A stretch of DNA of 64,000 nucleotides, taken from NCBI GenBank assembly GCA_032027145.1, contig JAVSMP010000001.1:2113116-2177115 (forward strand), written 5' to 3'. The translations under genes and the position numbers were made by a program. Source of the DNA: Ignavibacterium sp. GTDB lineage: Bacteria > Bacteroidota > Ignavibacteria > Ignavibacteriales > Ignavibacteriaceae. The notes beneath the pieces were generated by a model that worked only from the letters and a program-made list of their open reading frames with translations, searched no databases and was not told the DNA's origin. Positions 45,417-54,368 of the stretch are shown piece after piece (position 1 is the first letter of the stretch; every line of letters starts with the position of its first letter).

Positions 45417-46542
45417 AAAATCAATTGCTTCTTTTTTAGAATGTAACCCTGAGAGAATATTCCTTTATTGGAAGGGAAGAGTTGCATTATATGCAATACT
45501 TAAAGCAATGGAATTAGATAACGATAGCGAGGTTATAATACCTGCTTTAACTTGTGTTGTCGTTCCAAATGCTTTATTATACGCTGGATTAAAACCTGTT
45601 TATATTGACGTTGAAAAAACAACTTTCAACATGAATGTATCATTGATTGAATCAGCGATTAGTAAGAAAACAAAAGTTATTGTTTGCCAGAATACTTATG
45701 GACTTTCATCAAATATTGATGAGATATTAACCATTGCAAAGAAATACAATCTTTATACTATAGAAGATTGTACACACGGTTTTGGTGGATATTACAATGG
45801 CAAACCAAATGGTTCTTATTGTGATGCTGCATTTTATTCGACTCAATGGAATAAACCATTTTCAACAGGGATAGGTGGTTTTTTGTATGTCAGTAATGAT
45901 GAATTATTTTATAAGATTAAAAAACTTGAGCCTGAAAAAATAAAACCAGGAACAGCTGAGATCAGTTTATTAAGATTCTTATTAGTGTTCAGAAAATTTG
46001 CTATTAATAAATTTACTCAACCGTTATTGGTTGCATTTTACAGATTTTTAAGTAATAAGAATTTAATTCTTGGCTCAAATCAAGGAAACGAGTTAAATTC
46101 TATAGAGAAACCTGAATCGTATTTTAAAGATATTTCAAAAACACAGATTAAAGCTGGGATTAAGAGCCTTGCCCATCTTAAAGAAATAAACGAATTAAGA
46201 CTGAAAAATGCAAAAGACTACACAGATTTCCTTAAATCCGAGAATAAGAATCATGTTGAAGAAAGTTACTTCAAAAATCATATGTTTCTGAAATATCCAT
46301 TATTAGTAAAAAATAGAAAATTATTTAATGAATCAGCTAGAAAGATGAAAATTACTTTAGGTGATTGGTTTATATCTCCTTTACATCCAGTTGAAGATGA
46401 TTTAAGTAAATGGTTTTTTGAGAGTACTAAATATCCGGTCGCCTCTCAAATCTCTAAGATCATTATCAACCTACCAACAGATATAAGAAATAATAACGGA
46501 GTTATTAAGTTTCTAAAGAAAAATTTAGAGAATATCTATTGA
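45397..46542 (+). CDS. DegT/DnrJ/EryC1-family PLP aminotransferase (1)
   Basis: Converts a keto-sugar nucleotide to an amino sugar. 381 residues from ATG 45397 (a longer reading frame opens at 45313, but 45397 is the natural start at the end of the GT2 gene). Motifs: VALYAILKAMELD, EVIIPALTCVVVPNALLYAG, YIDVEKTTFNMN, ILTIAKKYNLYTIEDCTHGFGG and the PLP-Lys region TQWNKPFSTGIGGFLYV, where Lys153 is the likely Schiff-base Lys. The C-terminal region is less conserved than in the second aminotransferase. Part of the polysaccharide locus. Confidence 0.85.
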   Translation: MKSNIYKKSIASFLECNPERIFLYWKGRVALYAILKAMELDNDSEVIIPALTCVVVPNALLYAGLKPVYIDVEKTTFNMNVSLIESAISKKTKVIVCQNTYGLSSNIDEILTIAKKYNLYTIEDCTHGFGGYYNGKPNGSYCDAAFYSTQWNKPFSTGIGGFLYVSNDELFYKIKKLEPEKIKPGTAEISLLRFLLVFRKFAINKFTQPLLVAFYRFLSNKNLILGSNQGNELNSIEKPESYFKDISKTQIKAGIKSLAHLKEINELRLKNAKDYTDFLKSENKNHVEESYFKNHMFLKYPLLVKNRKLFNESARKMKITLGDWFISPLHPVEDDLSKWFFESTKYPVASQISKIIINLPTDIRNNNGVIKFLKKNLENIY

Positions 46543-46580
46543 TATTGATTTTTTATTACAATAAAACTCCATAAGACAAT

Positions 46581-46610
46581 TTTGAAAAATTAAATATATT
46601 ATTATCTTTG
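46581..46610 (+). promoter_or_regulatory. Internal promoter before the second aminotransferase gene
   Basis: TTTG (46581-46584), 18 bases, TATCTTTG (46603-46610): a complete match to the Bacteroidota consensus, about 95 bases upstream of ATG 46705. This suggests the aminotransferase and priming transferase genes form their own transcription unit. Confidence 0.6.
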
Positions 46611-46704
46611 ACTTCATTTTTGAGGAATACTAAATTATTAAGAAGTAACTTTTACTTACAGAATCTTATTATTATCTTATAACTGTAATTACAACAAAAC
46701 TTTT

Positions 46705-47865
46705 ATGAACAAAGATTACTTATTATTCCACAAACCATTTATATCTGAAGAAGAAATTAATGAAATGGTTGATACTTTACGTTCTGGCTGGCTTAGCATG
46801 GGACCCAAGACTATCAAGTTTGAAGAAGAATTTAATAAGTATATTGGTGCGAAAAAATCTGTTGCTGTTAACTCTTGGACGGCTGCTGGGCATTTAACAT
46901 TAGAGGCTTTTGGAATTGAAAAAGGTGATGAAGTTATTGTCCCCACAATGACTTTTCCTGCAACAGCAGAAATTGTTTGTTATTTTGGTGCAAAACCAGT
47001 TATTGTTGATGTTGATGAAGATACTTTGAACATTTCTCTTAAAGAAATTGAAAAAGCAATAACACCAAAAACAAAAGCGATTATTCCAGTTCATTATGGC
47101 GGGCAACCCTGTGACCTTGATGAAATACAACAAATTGCAAAAGCACATAATCTTAAATTGCTCGAAGATGCTGCTCATTCCTTACCAGCAACTTATAAAG
47201 GGAAAAAAATCGGAACAATCTCAGATGTTACCTGTTTTAGTTTTTATGCCACCAAAACTCTTTCTACCGGAGAAGGTGGAATGATTTGTACCAATGACCT
47301 GGAGATTGCAGAGCGTTGTGCAATTATGCGTTTACATGGCATAAACCGAGATGCATGGAAAAGATATAGTGAGTCGGGTTCTTGGTATTATGAAGTTGTT
47401 GCTCCGGGTTACAAATATAATTTCACCGATTTGCAGGCTTCGCTTGGATTACCACAACTCAAGAAAGTTGATATGATGTGGGAATCAAGGAAGAGTATTG
47501 CAGCAAAATATTTTGAAGCGTTCAAGGATTTAGATCTAATAACATTACCTGTAATAAAAAGCGATAGAGAATCATCCTGGCATCTTTTCCCAGTCAGGTT
47601 AAATCTTAATATGTTGACAAAAAATCGTGCTCAGATTATTGAAGAATTAAAAGCTAATAATGTTGGTGTTGGTGTTCATTTTATGCCTGTTCATCAGCAT
47701 CTTTATTATAGTGAAACATTTAATTTGGACGATAAAAATTATCCAGTAGCATCTGCAGCTTTCCCAAGATTAGTATCTTTACCAATATATCCCGGTATGA
47801 CTGAACAAAGTGTAGAAAAAGTTATTACAGTAGTTAGAGAAGTTTTAAATAAGTATAGAAGATAA
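46705..47865 (+). CDS. DegT/DnrJ/EryC1-family PLP sugar aminotransferase (2)
   Basis: 386-residue enzyme forming 4-amino-4-deoxy or 3-amino sugar nucleotides. It opens HKPFISEEEINEMVDTLRSG with LSMGPKTIKFEEEF, typical of PglE/ArnB relatives. GDEVIVPTMTFPATAEIV, PVHYGGQPCDLDEI, EDAAHSLPATYKGKKIG and the PLP-Lys block FSFYATKTLSTGEGGMICT (Lys184) are intact. It is followed 10 bp later by the short phosphoglycosyl transferase, the same pairing as in bacillosamine-type pathways. No dehydratase of such a pathway is in the window. Confidence 0.93.
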   Translation: MNKDYLLFHKPFISEEEINEMVDTLRSGWLSMGPKTIKFEEEFNKYIGAKKSVAVNSWTAAGHLTLEAFGIEKGDEVIVPTMTFPATAEIVCYFGAKPVIVDVDEDTLNISLKEIEKAITPKTKAIIPVHYGGQPCDLDEIQQIAKAHNLKLLEDAAHSLPATYKGKKIGTISDVTCFSFYATKTLSTGEGGMICTNDLEIAERCAIMRLHGINRDAWKRYSESGSWYYEVVAPGYKYNFTDLQASLGLPQLKKVDMMWESRKSIAAKYFEAFKDLDLITLPVIKSDRESSWHLFPVRLNLNMLTKNRAQIIEELKANNVGVGVHFMPVHQHLYYSETFNLDDKNYPVASAAFPRLVSLPIYPGMTEQSVEKVITVVREVLNKYRR

Positions 47866-47875
47866 ACTTTCTTTT

Positions 47876-48451
47876 ATGGGAAAACAGGGAAGTTCCTTAA
47901 AAAGATTTACTGATATAGTTATTAGTATATTAACTATTATTATTACGTCGCCAATCTTATTAATTTCTGCATTAATAATAAAAATTGATTCTAAAGGTCC
48001 GGTGTTTTTTTTCCATGAACGAACAGGTCTGAATGGTAAGCCATTTAAGATGATGAAATTTCGTGGAATGATTGACAATGCGTTATTGCACGGTCCAGGT
48101 ATCACACAAGTTAATGATCCAAGAATTACAAGAGTTGGCAAAATTTTAAGAAGAACTAGTATTGATGAATTACCTCAGCTTTTTAATGTATTAAAAGGAG
48201 AGATGAGTATAATCGGACCAAGACCTGAAATTACAAGCATAACATCTTCATATTCAAAAGAGCATCAAAAAGTATTTGACTTTTTACCAGGCATAACCGG
48301 CATATCACAGATCAATGGAAGACAGACTTTAACACCTGAGCAAAGAAATAAAATGGAGATTGAGTATTACAGTAATGAAACATTCTGGAAAGATCTCAGG
48401 ATATTCTTTGTAACATTTTGGGTAATTGTAACAAACAAAGGAAATATTTAA
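47876..48451 (+). CDS. Priming phosphoglycosyl transferase, short PglC/WcaJ-like type
   Basis: Transfers a phospho-sugar to undecaprenyl phosphate and thereby starts the repeat unit. The 191-residue protein has the monotopic PGT layout: KRFTDIVISILTIIITSPIL (reentrant membrane helix), KGPVFFFHERTGLNGKPFKM, LRRTSIDELPQLFNVLKGEM, in which Asp-Glu is the catalytic dyad, and IGPRPE near residue 120. FLPGITGISQINGR is also typical. Last gene of the locus, before the palindromic terminator. An acyltransferase or dehydratase partner is lacking, which leaves the sugar unknown. Confidence 0.92.
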   Translation: MGKQGSSLKRFTDIVISILTIIITSPILLISALIIKIDSKGPVFFFHERTGLNGKPFKMMKFRGMIDNALLHGPGITQVNDPRITRVGKILRRTSIDELPQLFNVLKGEMSIIGPRPEITSITSSYSKEHQKVFDFLPGITGISQINGRQTLTPEQRNKMEIEYYSNETFWKDLRIFFVTFWVIVTNKGNI

Positions 48452-48507
48452 TTTCTAATGATCATTAGGTCATTAAAGGGTATATCAGTTTTTTTTGACC
48501 TTGTTTG

Positions 48508-48532
48508 GGTTTTATATAAAACCTAATTTTTT
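48508..48532 (+). terminator. Terminator at the end of the polysaccharide locus
   Basis: Perfect 16-base palindrome GGTTTTATATAAAACC (48508-48523) followed by TAATTTTTT. Stem of 7-8 bp with a minimal loop and mostly A-T, so moderate. It is 57 bases after the priming transferase stop and 39 bases before the next gene. Confidence 0.5.
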
Positions 48533-48570
48533 ACAAACCTTATTAACTTTATTTATTCGGGCAAACAATT

Positions 48571-51500
48571 ATGAAAAATTATCTTATTATACTTTTGTCT
48601 ATTTTATTTTTTCAAAATGTTGTACTCTGTCAGTCGTTATCTCGAGATTATAAAGTAATTGAATCCAATGAAGATTATTTAATTCTGGAATTCAATTTTG
48701 AAAATGATTTTAATATAGAAGATTTTTTCATTGATGGAATAAAATTCACAAAAATTATCGACCCGATATATCCGATTCAAGACCCTGGCAATCCTTATTT
48801 ACCCACAAGATATTATAATATTGGTATCCCTTTGAATTCTGATGCTAAGGTTACGATTCTTGATGAAAAAAAGGATTTTATTAAAGATAAATTCATAATT
48901 GCTGTTCCTGATTCTGCTGATCAACCCTACAAAAACCTACGATACAATCAAAACGTTTACGGTGTCAATAGTTATTTTCCTGCTAATTCAGTGAGCATTA
49001 ATTCAACAGCAATTTTCAGATATTTAAAGACGGCTTCGTTATTCATTTCTCCTTTCCAATTCAATCCGGTTGAAAGAACATTAATTCATAATAAATGGAT
49101 CCGTATAAGGATTGATTATAAACAGGATATTTCAATTACAGAAAATATTATCCCTGTTCATGATAATATGACTGATGACTACATAAGATATAATTTGGTT
49201 AATCCTGATGCAGCTTTAACTTTTACCGGAAAAATTAATCAATCTGCAAATAGAATCACTGATAATTATTGGTACAGTCCAAATAAAAACTATTATAAGA
49301 TTTATCTAAACAAAAAAGGTGTTTACAGAGTAACCTATGATCAACTTATCGCTGCAGGAATTTCTCCTTCAAGTGGAATACAAGATGGAAAACTTGAGAT
49401 TTATAACGATGGTTTATCTTTACCAATAGATATTGTTGATATTCAACAAGATGGTGTATTCAATTCTGGAGACTATTTTCAATTTGTTGGAAAACCAGCT
49501 ACACCAGTTGATCAATACACAAGGATGAATATTTATAATACTTCAAATGTCTATTGGTTCTCTTATCAAGCTGATTCAGTAAATAATTATAAACATAAAC
49601 AAGCTCATGGTAGTAGTAATATTACTCCTCTTATTACAAATACTGTTGAAACACTTCGTTGGGAAAAGGATACACTGTATCAAAAATTAGGTTATGCTGA
49701 TGATAATAAAAGAGATTATTGGTTTTGGAACTGGGCTTCGGCGAGGTATCGTGCTCCTTTTAGAGATTTTGCATATTGGATTACCGACAGTCTGGCTTAT
49801 AGAATTGTTGACTCTAAACCTCAATCGAAAATAAGAGTTGGTATGCATGGCTTAAGCAATGTTAGTTGTGTTGGAGGAAATGGTCATGATGCTTCAATAA
49901 AACTTAACGGTGTTACACTTGGTGTGCAGCAGTGGAATGGACAAAAATCAACTGTATTTGAGAAAGATATATATTTGGCTAGGTTTTCTTCTGTAGGAAG
50001 CGATACAGTTCAACTTAATTCGGATTCTCAAAAATTTGAGGTAATACTTTATGGAAATATATGTCCAGATGTATCCTTTGATGAAGTTTTAATTAATTAT
50101 TTTGAGATAGATTATTGGCGTTGGAACAGAACTTATCCGAACTATTATTACTTTAAAAGCCCTCCAAATGATTTTCAGGAAAACAGATATTATCTTTTTG
50201 GATGGCAAAGAGATAATATGAAGATATATGTACCTTCGCGAAGTACTTTGTTAGTTAATCCATATATACCAAATGATAATGATAAAAGTGCTTACTTTAA
50301 TGATACAATAACAGTTCAAACTGAATATTATTGTATAGCTGATGATTATTACTTAAGTGTAGATTCAATAAGACAAAGCTATTCATCAGACTTACGAAAT
50401 ACTAATAATGGTGCAGATTATATAATAATAACTCACAAGAATTTTTTACCAGCAGCCGAAAGACTTGCCGACTACAGATTGAATAATATTAAAGGTATAT
50501 CAGAACCGAGGACGAAAGTTGTTGAAATTACAGATGTATATAATGAATTTTCTTATGGTTTATTGAATCCCTGGGCTTTGCAAAATTTTGTTAAATATGC
50601 TTACGAAAATTGGCAGTCTCCTGCTCCCCAATATATAGTACTTATGGGAGACATGAGTTATGATTATCGAAAGATTTTTCCAGAAAGCAAAGAAAATTTT
50701 ATACCTTCCATTCCTTATCACTCAATGTTATATGGGCAGGCTCCAAGTGATAATGCTATTGTTACAGTTGTGGGTAATGATATTGTACCGGATTTAGCTA
50801 TTGGTAGAATTTCCTGTGAAACTCTGGAAGAGGCAAATGTTTTAGTTGATAAAATAATCAACTATCCTGCTGATCCAGGTAAAGAGTGGAAACAAAACGT
50901 TTTGCTTTTATCTTCAGGTCTATCAGCAGAAGATGAAAATCAATTTGGATTTAACGACAAAAACATCATACTTGAAAACACATATTTGAAACCAAGTGGT
51001 ATAAAAGCTACTAAAATATTCAGATATCCAAACAAACCAGATTATATCCCATTCCAGGGAGAAGGTCCGGATATCAGGAGAGAAATTGATAATGGAGCAG
51101 TTGTTGTTAGTTATTATGGGCATGGCGGGGGATTGCAATGGGATCTTGTCTTCACTAACAATGATATCCTTGAACTTAGGAATGGAAATAAAATGCCTTT
51201 TGTTGTTAGCGTAACATGTTATACAGCCCATTATGATAATCAGGAAATTTTTGGTGAAATCTTTAACTCATTACCTGATAGAGGCAGTATTGCATTTTTT
51301 GGTAGTTCCGGAGTTACGTTTTGGCCAACCACTGCAAATTTTAATCAGGAACTTTTCAACCATATCTTTACTCAGAAAGAATATATTATTGGTAAGGCAA
51401 TTAACCATGCTAAATTAAATCAATCTTATGGTGCTATGATTGCGCTTTTAACTTTACTTGGTGACCCAGCCTTGGAATTAGCTTTACCCGACAAACCTGA

Positions 51501-54327
51501 TTTTGTTATAAAATCCTCAGATATAAAAATTGATCCAACTAATCCGCTCGTTAATGATTCTGTTTCTGTTAAATTAACTATACATAATTTTGGCAGATCA
51601 TTTCCTAATGATACATTAACAGTAAAATTGTATGAAAATATAATATCAGATACTACTGTAATTGACACTTATTACTTGTCAAATTTCGGAGAAGTGGATT
51701 CAACTATTTTTGTGTGGGTTCCAACTGAGCCAGGATTAAAAACATTGATAGCAACAGTTAATGAGGATAATAGAGTCCTTGAAGATGATCATTCTGATAA
51801 CACAGCTTCAAATTCATTTAGTGTGTTTGATTTTGGTGAACCTAATATTATTAAACCTGTAAACGGATATTTTTCAAATGATGACAGCCTAGAATTTGTA
51901 ATTGCAGATATTGGACTATACTTCGATAGAGATTTTAATTATTTGATTCAGATAAATAACAACTTAAATTTTGCTGGTCAGTTACTAATACAATCACCAG
52001 TATTAAAAGCTACTAATGGGATTGTTCGATGGAAATCTGGTTCTTTTGCTCCAGGTGAATATTTTTGGCGGGCAGTTATTTATGATAATGTTGATACTAA
52101 TTTTAACTCTCCAAGAATCTTTACCATTACAAATCAACAAGGGAAAGGATATATAGCTCAAGTTGAACAATTAAAAATGTTTGATGTTGTGAACATGGAT
52201 TATTCGGAAAGTTTTGCAGGACTGATTCTTAATACTCAGCTTAAACCTCCCTATCCAAGTCCAAAGTTTTTGTTGGATTCAATTTACTTTGATATTCCTC
52301 CTGATGATACTAAACCATCAATCTTTACAACTGATGGTTCCTATTTTTATTTTGGTACATTGCCCCCGTTTAATAATTGGTCAAAAACAAAAATATACAA
52401 AATTGGAACCGGAATTAATGGCACGAATGCCGGAGAAAATTATGGACCGATACCCAATTTGGAGTTATACATATATGGGAATTTAATGGTTCATCAAGGT
52501 TTTCTTTACAGTTGTACTGGAGCAACTGATAGGTTAACTAAAATTGATATAAATTCCGGTGACACCTCAATCGTTATAATTCCTGATAGTCTCTTGGTTT
52601 CTCTAAATAAACCAACACAAATTGGTGGAGTCTATCTTTATTCTGACGGGCAGTATGTATATAATTTGGGTATAGGTACTTGGAAATACCCTGGTAAATT
52701 CGTTTTGCGAAAATTTGATCCTCAGAATAGTTGGAATATTGTTGGGAATGATCTTGTTTTAGGTGGATTTACAATGCCATTAGTTGTTAGTTTTATTATA
52801 AGTCAAAATCACATTATAATATATGAAAATCAGAACCTCAAAACACTACAGAGATATAGTTTAGTTGATGGTTCATTTGAAGACGAATGGGTATATGCAC
52901 TGAAGATCAAAGATTTTTATGCGATTTCCTATGATCATCAGAATGATTTTGTTTACTTTAATACTTTCAGACCAGGTAATACCCCTTACATTCCTGCGTT
53001 CTTTAAATATCATGGAACTTATGTAGAAGCCAATGGCAGGATTACTTCGCAAGAAATTGGTCCAGCTTCTAAATGGAATAATTTGCTGTTTAATATAGAT
53101 CAAACTAATTCAAACGGTGTTTACAAATCTTATTTATTAGGGAAAAGAAAAAGCAACTCTGAATGGGTGATGATTGATTCATTATTTCAAGCTGGTTATG
53201 ATTTATCAAATATTAATGTTAATGACTTTAATTTCATCAAGCTCAGATTTGATCTTGCAGACTCTTCTTTTGGAGCCGGTGAACCTATGAAGTTCAATTC
53301 ACTTAAAGTGAACTATGAATATTTACCCGAGATTTCGGTAATTCCGAATAATTTTACATTCATACCGGACTCTATGCTGCACGGTTTACCTGTTCAAATG
53401 GACTTTAAAGTTAATAATGTTGGTTATATAAAGGCTGATAGTGTAAGATTGGATTTCTATCATAATCTTACTGATACAATTTTCTATTCAACTTATGTAA
53501 ATGTTGACGCTGATTCTTCTTCAAGTATAACACACACTATATCAACAAATAATTTATTATATACTGCACCTGTTTCTACAATTGACGTTAAAGTAATTGC
53601 CACACCTAAACACGAAGAATACTACACATTTAATAATATGACTAATAATTATTTTTATGTGATTAGAGATTCTGCTAAACCAATATTCAATATTACATTT
53701 GATGGAAAAGAAATTATAAATGGAGACATTATTTCATCTGAGCCAGAGGTTGTTATAACTCTTGAAGATAATAGTCCACTACAACTTGATAGTACATTCT
53801 TTACAATAGTTCATACTTTTAAAAATGTACCTAAGATCATTAAAATACCAGGACCCGATATTAAATATGAATATACTCCATTCCCAAACTCTAAGGCTGT
53901 TGTAACATGGACTCCAAAATTAGAAGACGGAAGACATGTTCTTGAAGTATTAGCTAAAGATGCCTCAGGCAACTTCTTTGATTCTACTTCTTCAAGGTCT
54001 GTATTTAATGTTTATAACAATCCCGATTTGTTACAAGTTTACAACTATCCAAATCCATTTTCGGACAATACCTATTTTACATTTGAGATAAGAGGTGCTA
54101 TGCCGCCAGAAGAATTAAAAATTAAAATTTTTACTGTGGCAGGAAGATTGATAAAAGAATTTGATCTTAACTCATCAGCTTTACAAATTGGGTTTAACAG
54201 GATCTTTTGGGATGGTAAGGATCAGGATGGTGATGATATTGCGAATGGTTTATATTTTTATAAAATTATCTCAAAACATGGTGATGAAACCAAAACTACT
54301 ATTCAAAAGCTGGCTAAAGTTAAGTAG
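48571..54327 (+). CDS. Giant C25 (gingipain-type) cysteine peptidase with T9SS sorting domain
   Basis: 1918 residues. Signal peptide MKNYLIILLSILFFQNVVLC, then an N-terminal region with C25 propeptide-like strands (about 60-260). The C25 peptidase core covers about 600-970: GDMSYDYRKIFPESKENFIP, VPDLAIGRISCETLEEANVL, the catalytic His851 in VVSYYGHGGGLQWD and Cys883 in VVSVTCYTAHYD. Two CARDB-like Ig modules follow (about 975-1075 and 1585-1690) around a long region of unknown fold. The C-terminus is a type A T9SS sorting domain that begins YNYPNPFSDN (about 1823) and ends ANGLYFYKIISKHGDETKTT. Predicted export: Sec, then type IX secretion to the cell surface. PorU, the T9SS sortase, is also C25 but shorter. 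A weak promoter box TAACTTTA is at 48544-48551. Confidence 0.9.
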   Translation: MKNYLIILLSILFFQNVVLCQSLSRDYKVIESNEDYLILEFNFENDFNIEDFFIDGIKFTKIIDPIYPIQDPGNPYLPTRYYNIGIPLNSDAKVTILDEKKDFIKDKFIIAVPDSADQPYKNLRYNQNVYGVNSYFPANSVSINSTAIFRYLKTASLFISPFQFNPVERTLIHNKWIRIRIDYKQDISITENIIPVHDNMTDDYIRYNLVNPDAALTFTGKINQSANRITDNYWYSPNKNYYKIYLNKKGVYRVTYDQLIAAGISPSSGIQDGKLEIYNDGLSLPIDIVDIQQDGVFNSGDYFQFVGKPATPVDQYTRMNIYNTSNVYWFSYQADSVNNYKHKQAHGSSNITPLITNTVETLRWEKDTLYQKLGYADDNKRDYWFWNWASARYRAPFRDFAYWITDSLAYRIVDSKPQSKIRVGMHGLSNVSCVGGNGHDASIKLNGVTLGVQQWNGQKSTVFEKDIYLARFSSVGSDTVQLNSDSQKFEVILYGNICPDVSFDEVLINYFEIDYWRWNRTYPNYYYFKSPPNDFQENRYYLFGWQRDNMKIYVPSRSTLLVNPYIPNDNDKSAYFNDTITVQTEYYCIADDYYLSVDSIRQSYSSDLRNTNNGADYIIITHKNFLPAAERLADYRLNNIKGISEPRTKVVEITDVYNEFSYGLLNPWALQNFVKYAYENWQSPAPQYIVLMGDMSYDYRKIFPESKENFIPSIPYHSMLYGQAPSDNAIVTVVGNDIVPDLAIGRISCETLEEANVLVDKIINYPADPGKEWKQNVLLLSSGLSAEDENQFGFNDKNIILENTYLKPSGIKATKIFRYPNKPDYIPFQGEGPDIRREIDNGAVVVSYYGHGGGLQWDLVFTNNDILELRNGNKMPFVVSVTCYTAHYDNQEIFGEIFNSLPDRGSIAFFGSSGVTFWPTTANFNQELFNHIFTQKEYIIGKAINHAKLNQSYGAMIALLTLLGDPALELALPDKPDFVIKSSDIKIDPTNPLVNDSVSVKLTIHNFGRSFPNDTLTVKLYENIISDTTVIDTYYLSNFGEVDSTIFVWVPTEPGLKTLIATVNEDNRVLEDDHSDNTASNSFSVFDFGEPNIIKPVNGYFSNDDSLEFVIADIGLYFDRDFNYLIQINNNLNFAGQLLIQSPVLKATNGIVRWKSGSFAPGEYFWRAVIYDNVDTNFNSPRIFTITNQQGKGYIAQVEQLKMFDVVNMDYSESFAGLILNTQLKPPYPSPKFLLDSIYFDIPPDDTKPSIFTTDGSYFYFGTLPPFNNWSKTKIYKIGTGINGTNAGENYGPIPNLELYIYGNLMVHQGFLYSCTGATDRLTKIDINSGDTSIVIIPDSLLVSLNKPTQIGGVYLYSDGQYVYNLGIGTWKYPGKFVLRKFDPQNSWNIVGNDLVLGGFTMPLVVSFIISQNHIIIYENQNLKTLQRYSLVDGSFEDEWVYALKIKDFYAISYDHQNDFVYFNTFRPGNTPYIPAFFKYHGTYVEANGRITSQEIGPASKWNNLLFNIDQTNSNGVYKSYLLGKRKSNSEWVMIDSLFQAGYDLSNINVNDFNFIKLRFDLADSSFGAGEPMKFNSLKVNYEYLPEISVIPNNFTFIPDSMLHGLPVQMDFKVNNVGYIKADSVRLDFYHNLTDTIFYSTYVNVDADSSSSITHTISTNNLLYTAPVSTIDVKVIATPKHEEYYTFNNMTNNYFYVIRDSAKPIFNITFDGKEIINGDIISSEPEVVITLEDNSPLQLDSTFFTIVHTFKNVPKIIKIPGPDIKYEYTPFPNSKAVVTWTPKLEDGRHVLEVLAKDASGNFFDSTSSRSVFNVYNNPDLLQVYNYPNPFSDNTYFTFEIRGAMPPEELKIKIFTVAGRLIKEFDLNSSALQIGFNRIFWDGKDQDGDDIANGLYFYKIISKHGDETKTTIQKLAKVK

Positions 54328-54368
54328 TTTTTGCTGAAATAATTTCAAATTAAGGAGTAACTTTTTAG

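Noticed and set aside
54328-54368. glmS ribozyme
   Set aside because: The 41-base spacer is too short for it and shows no conserved core.
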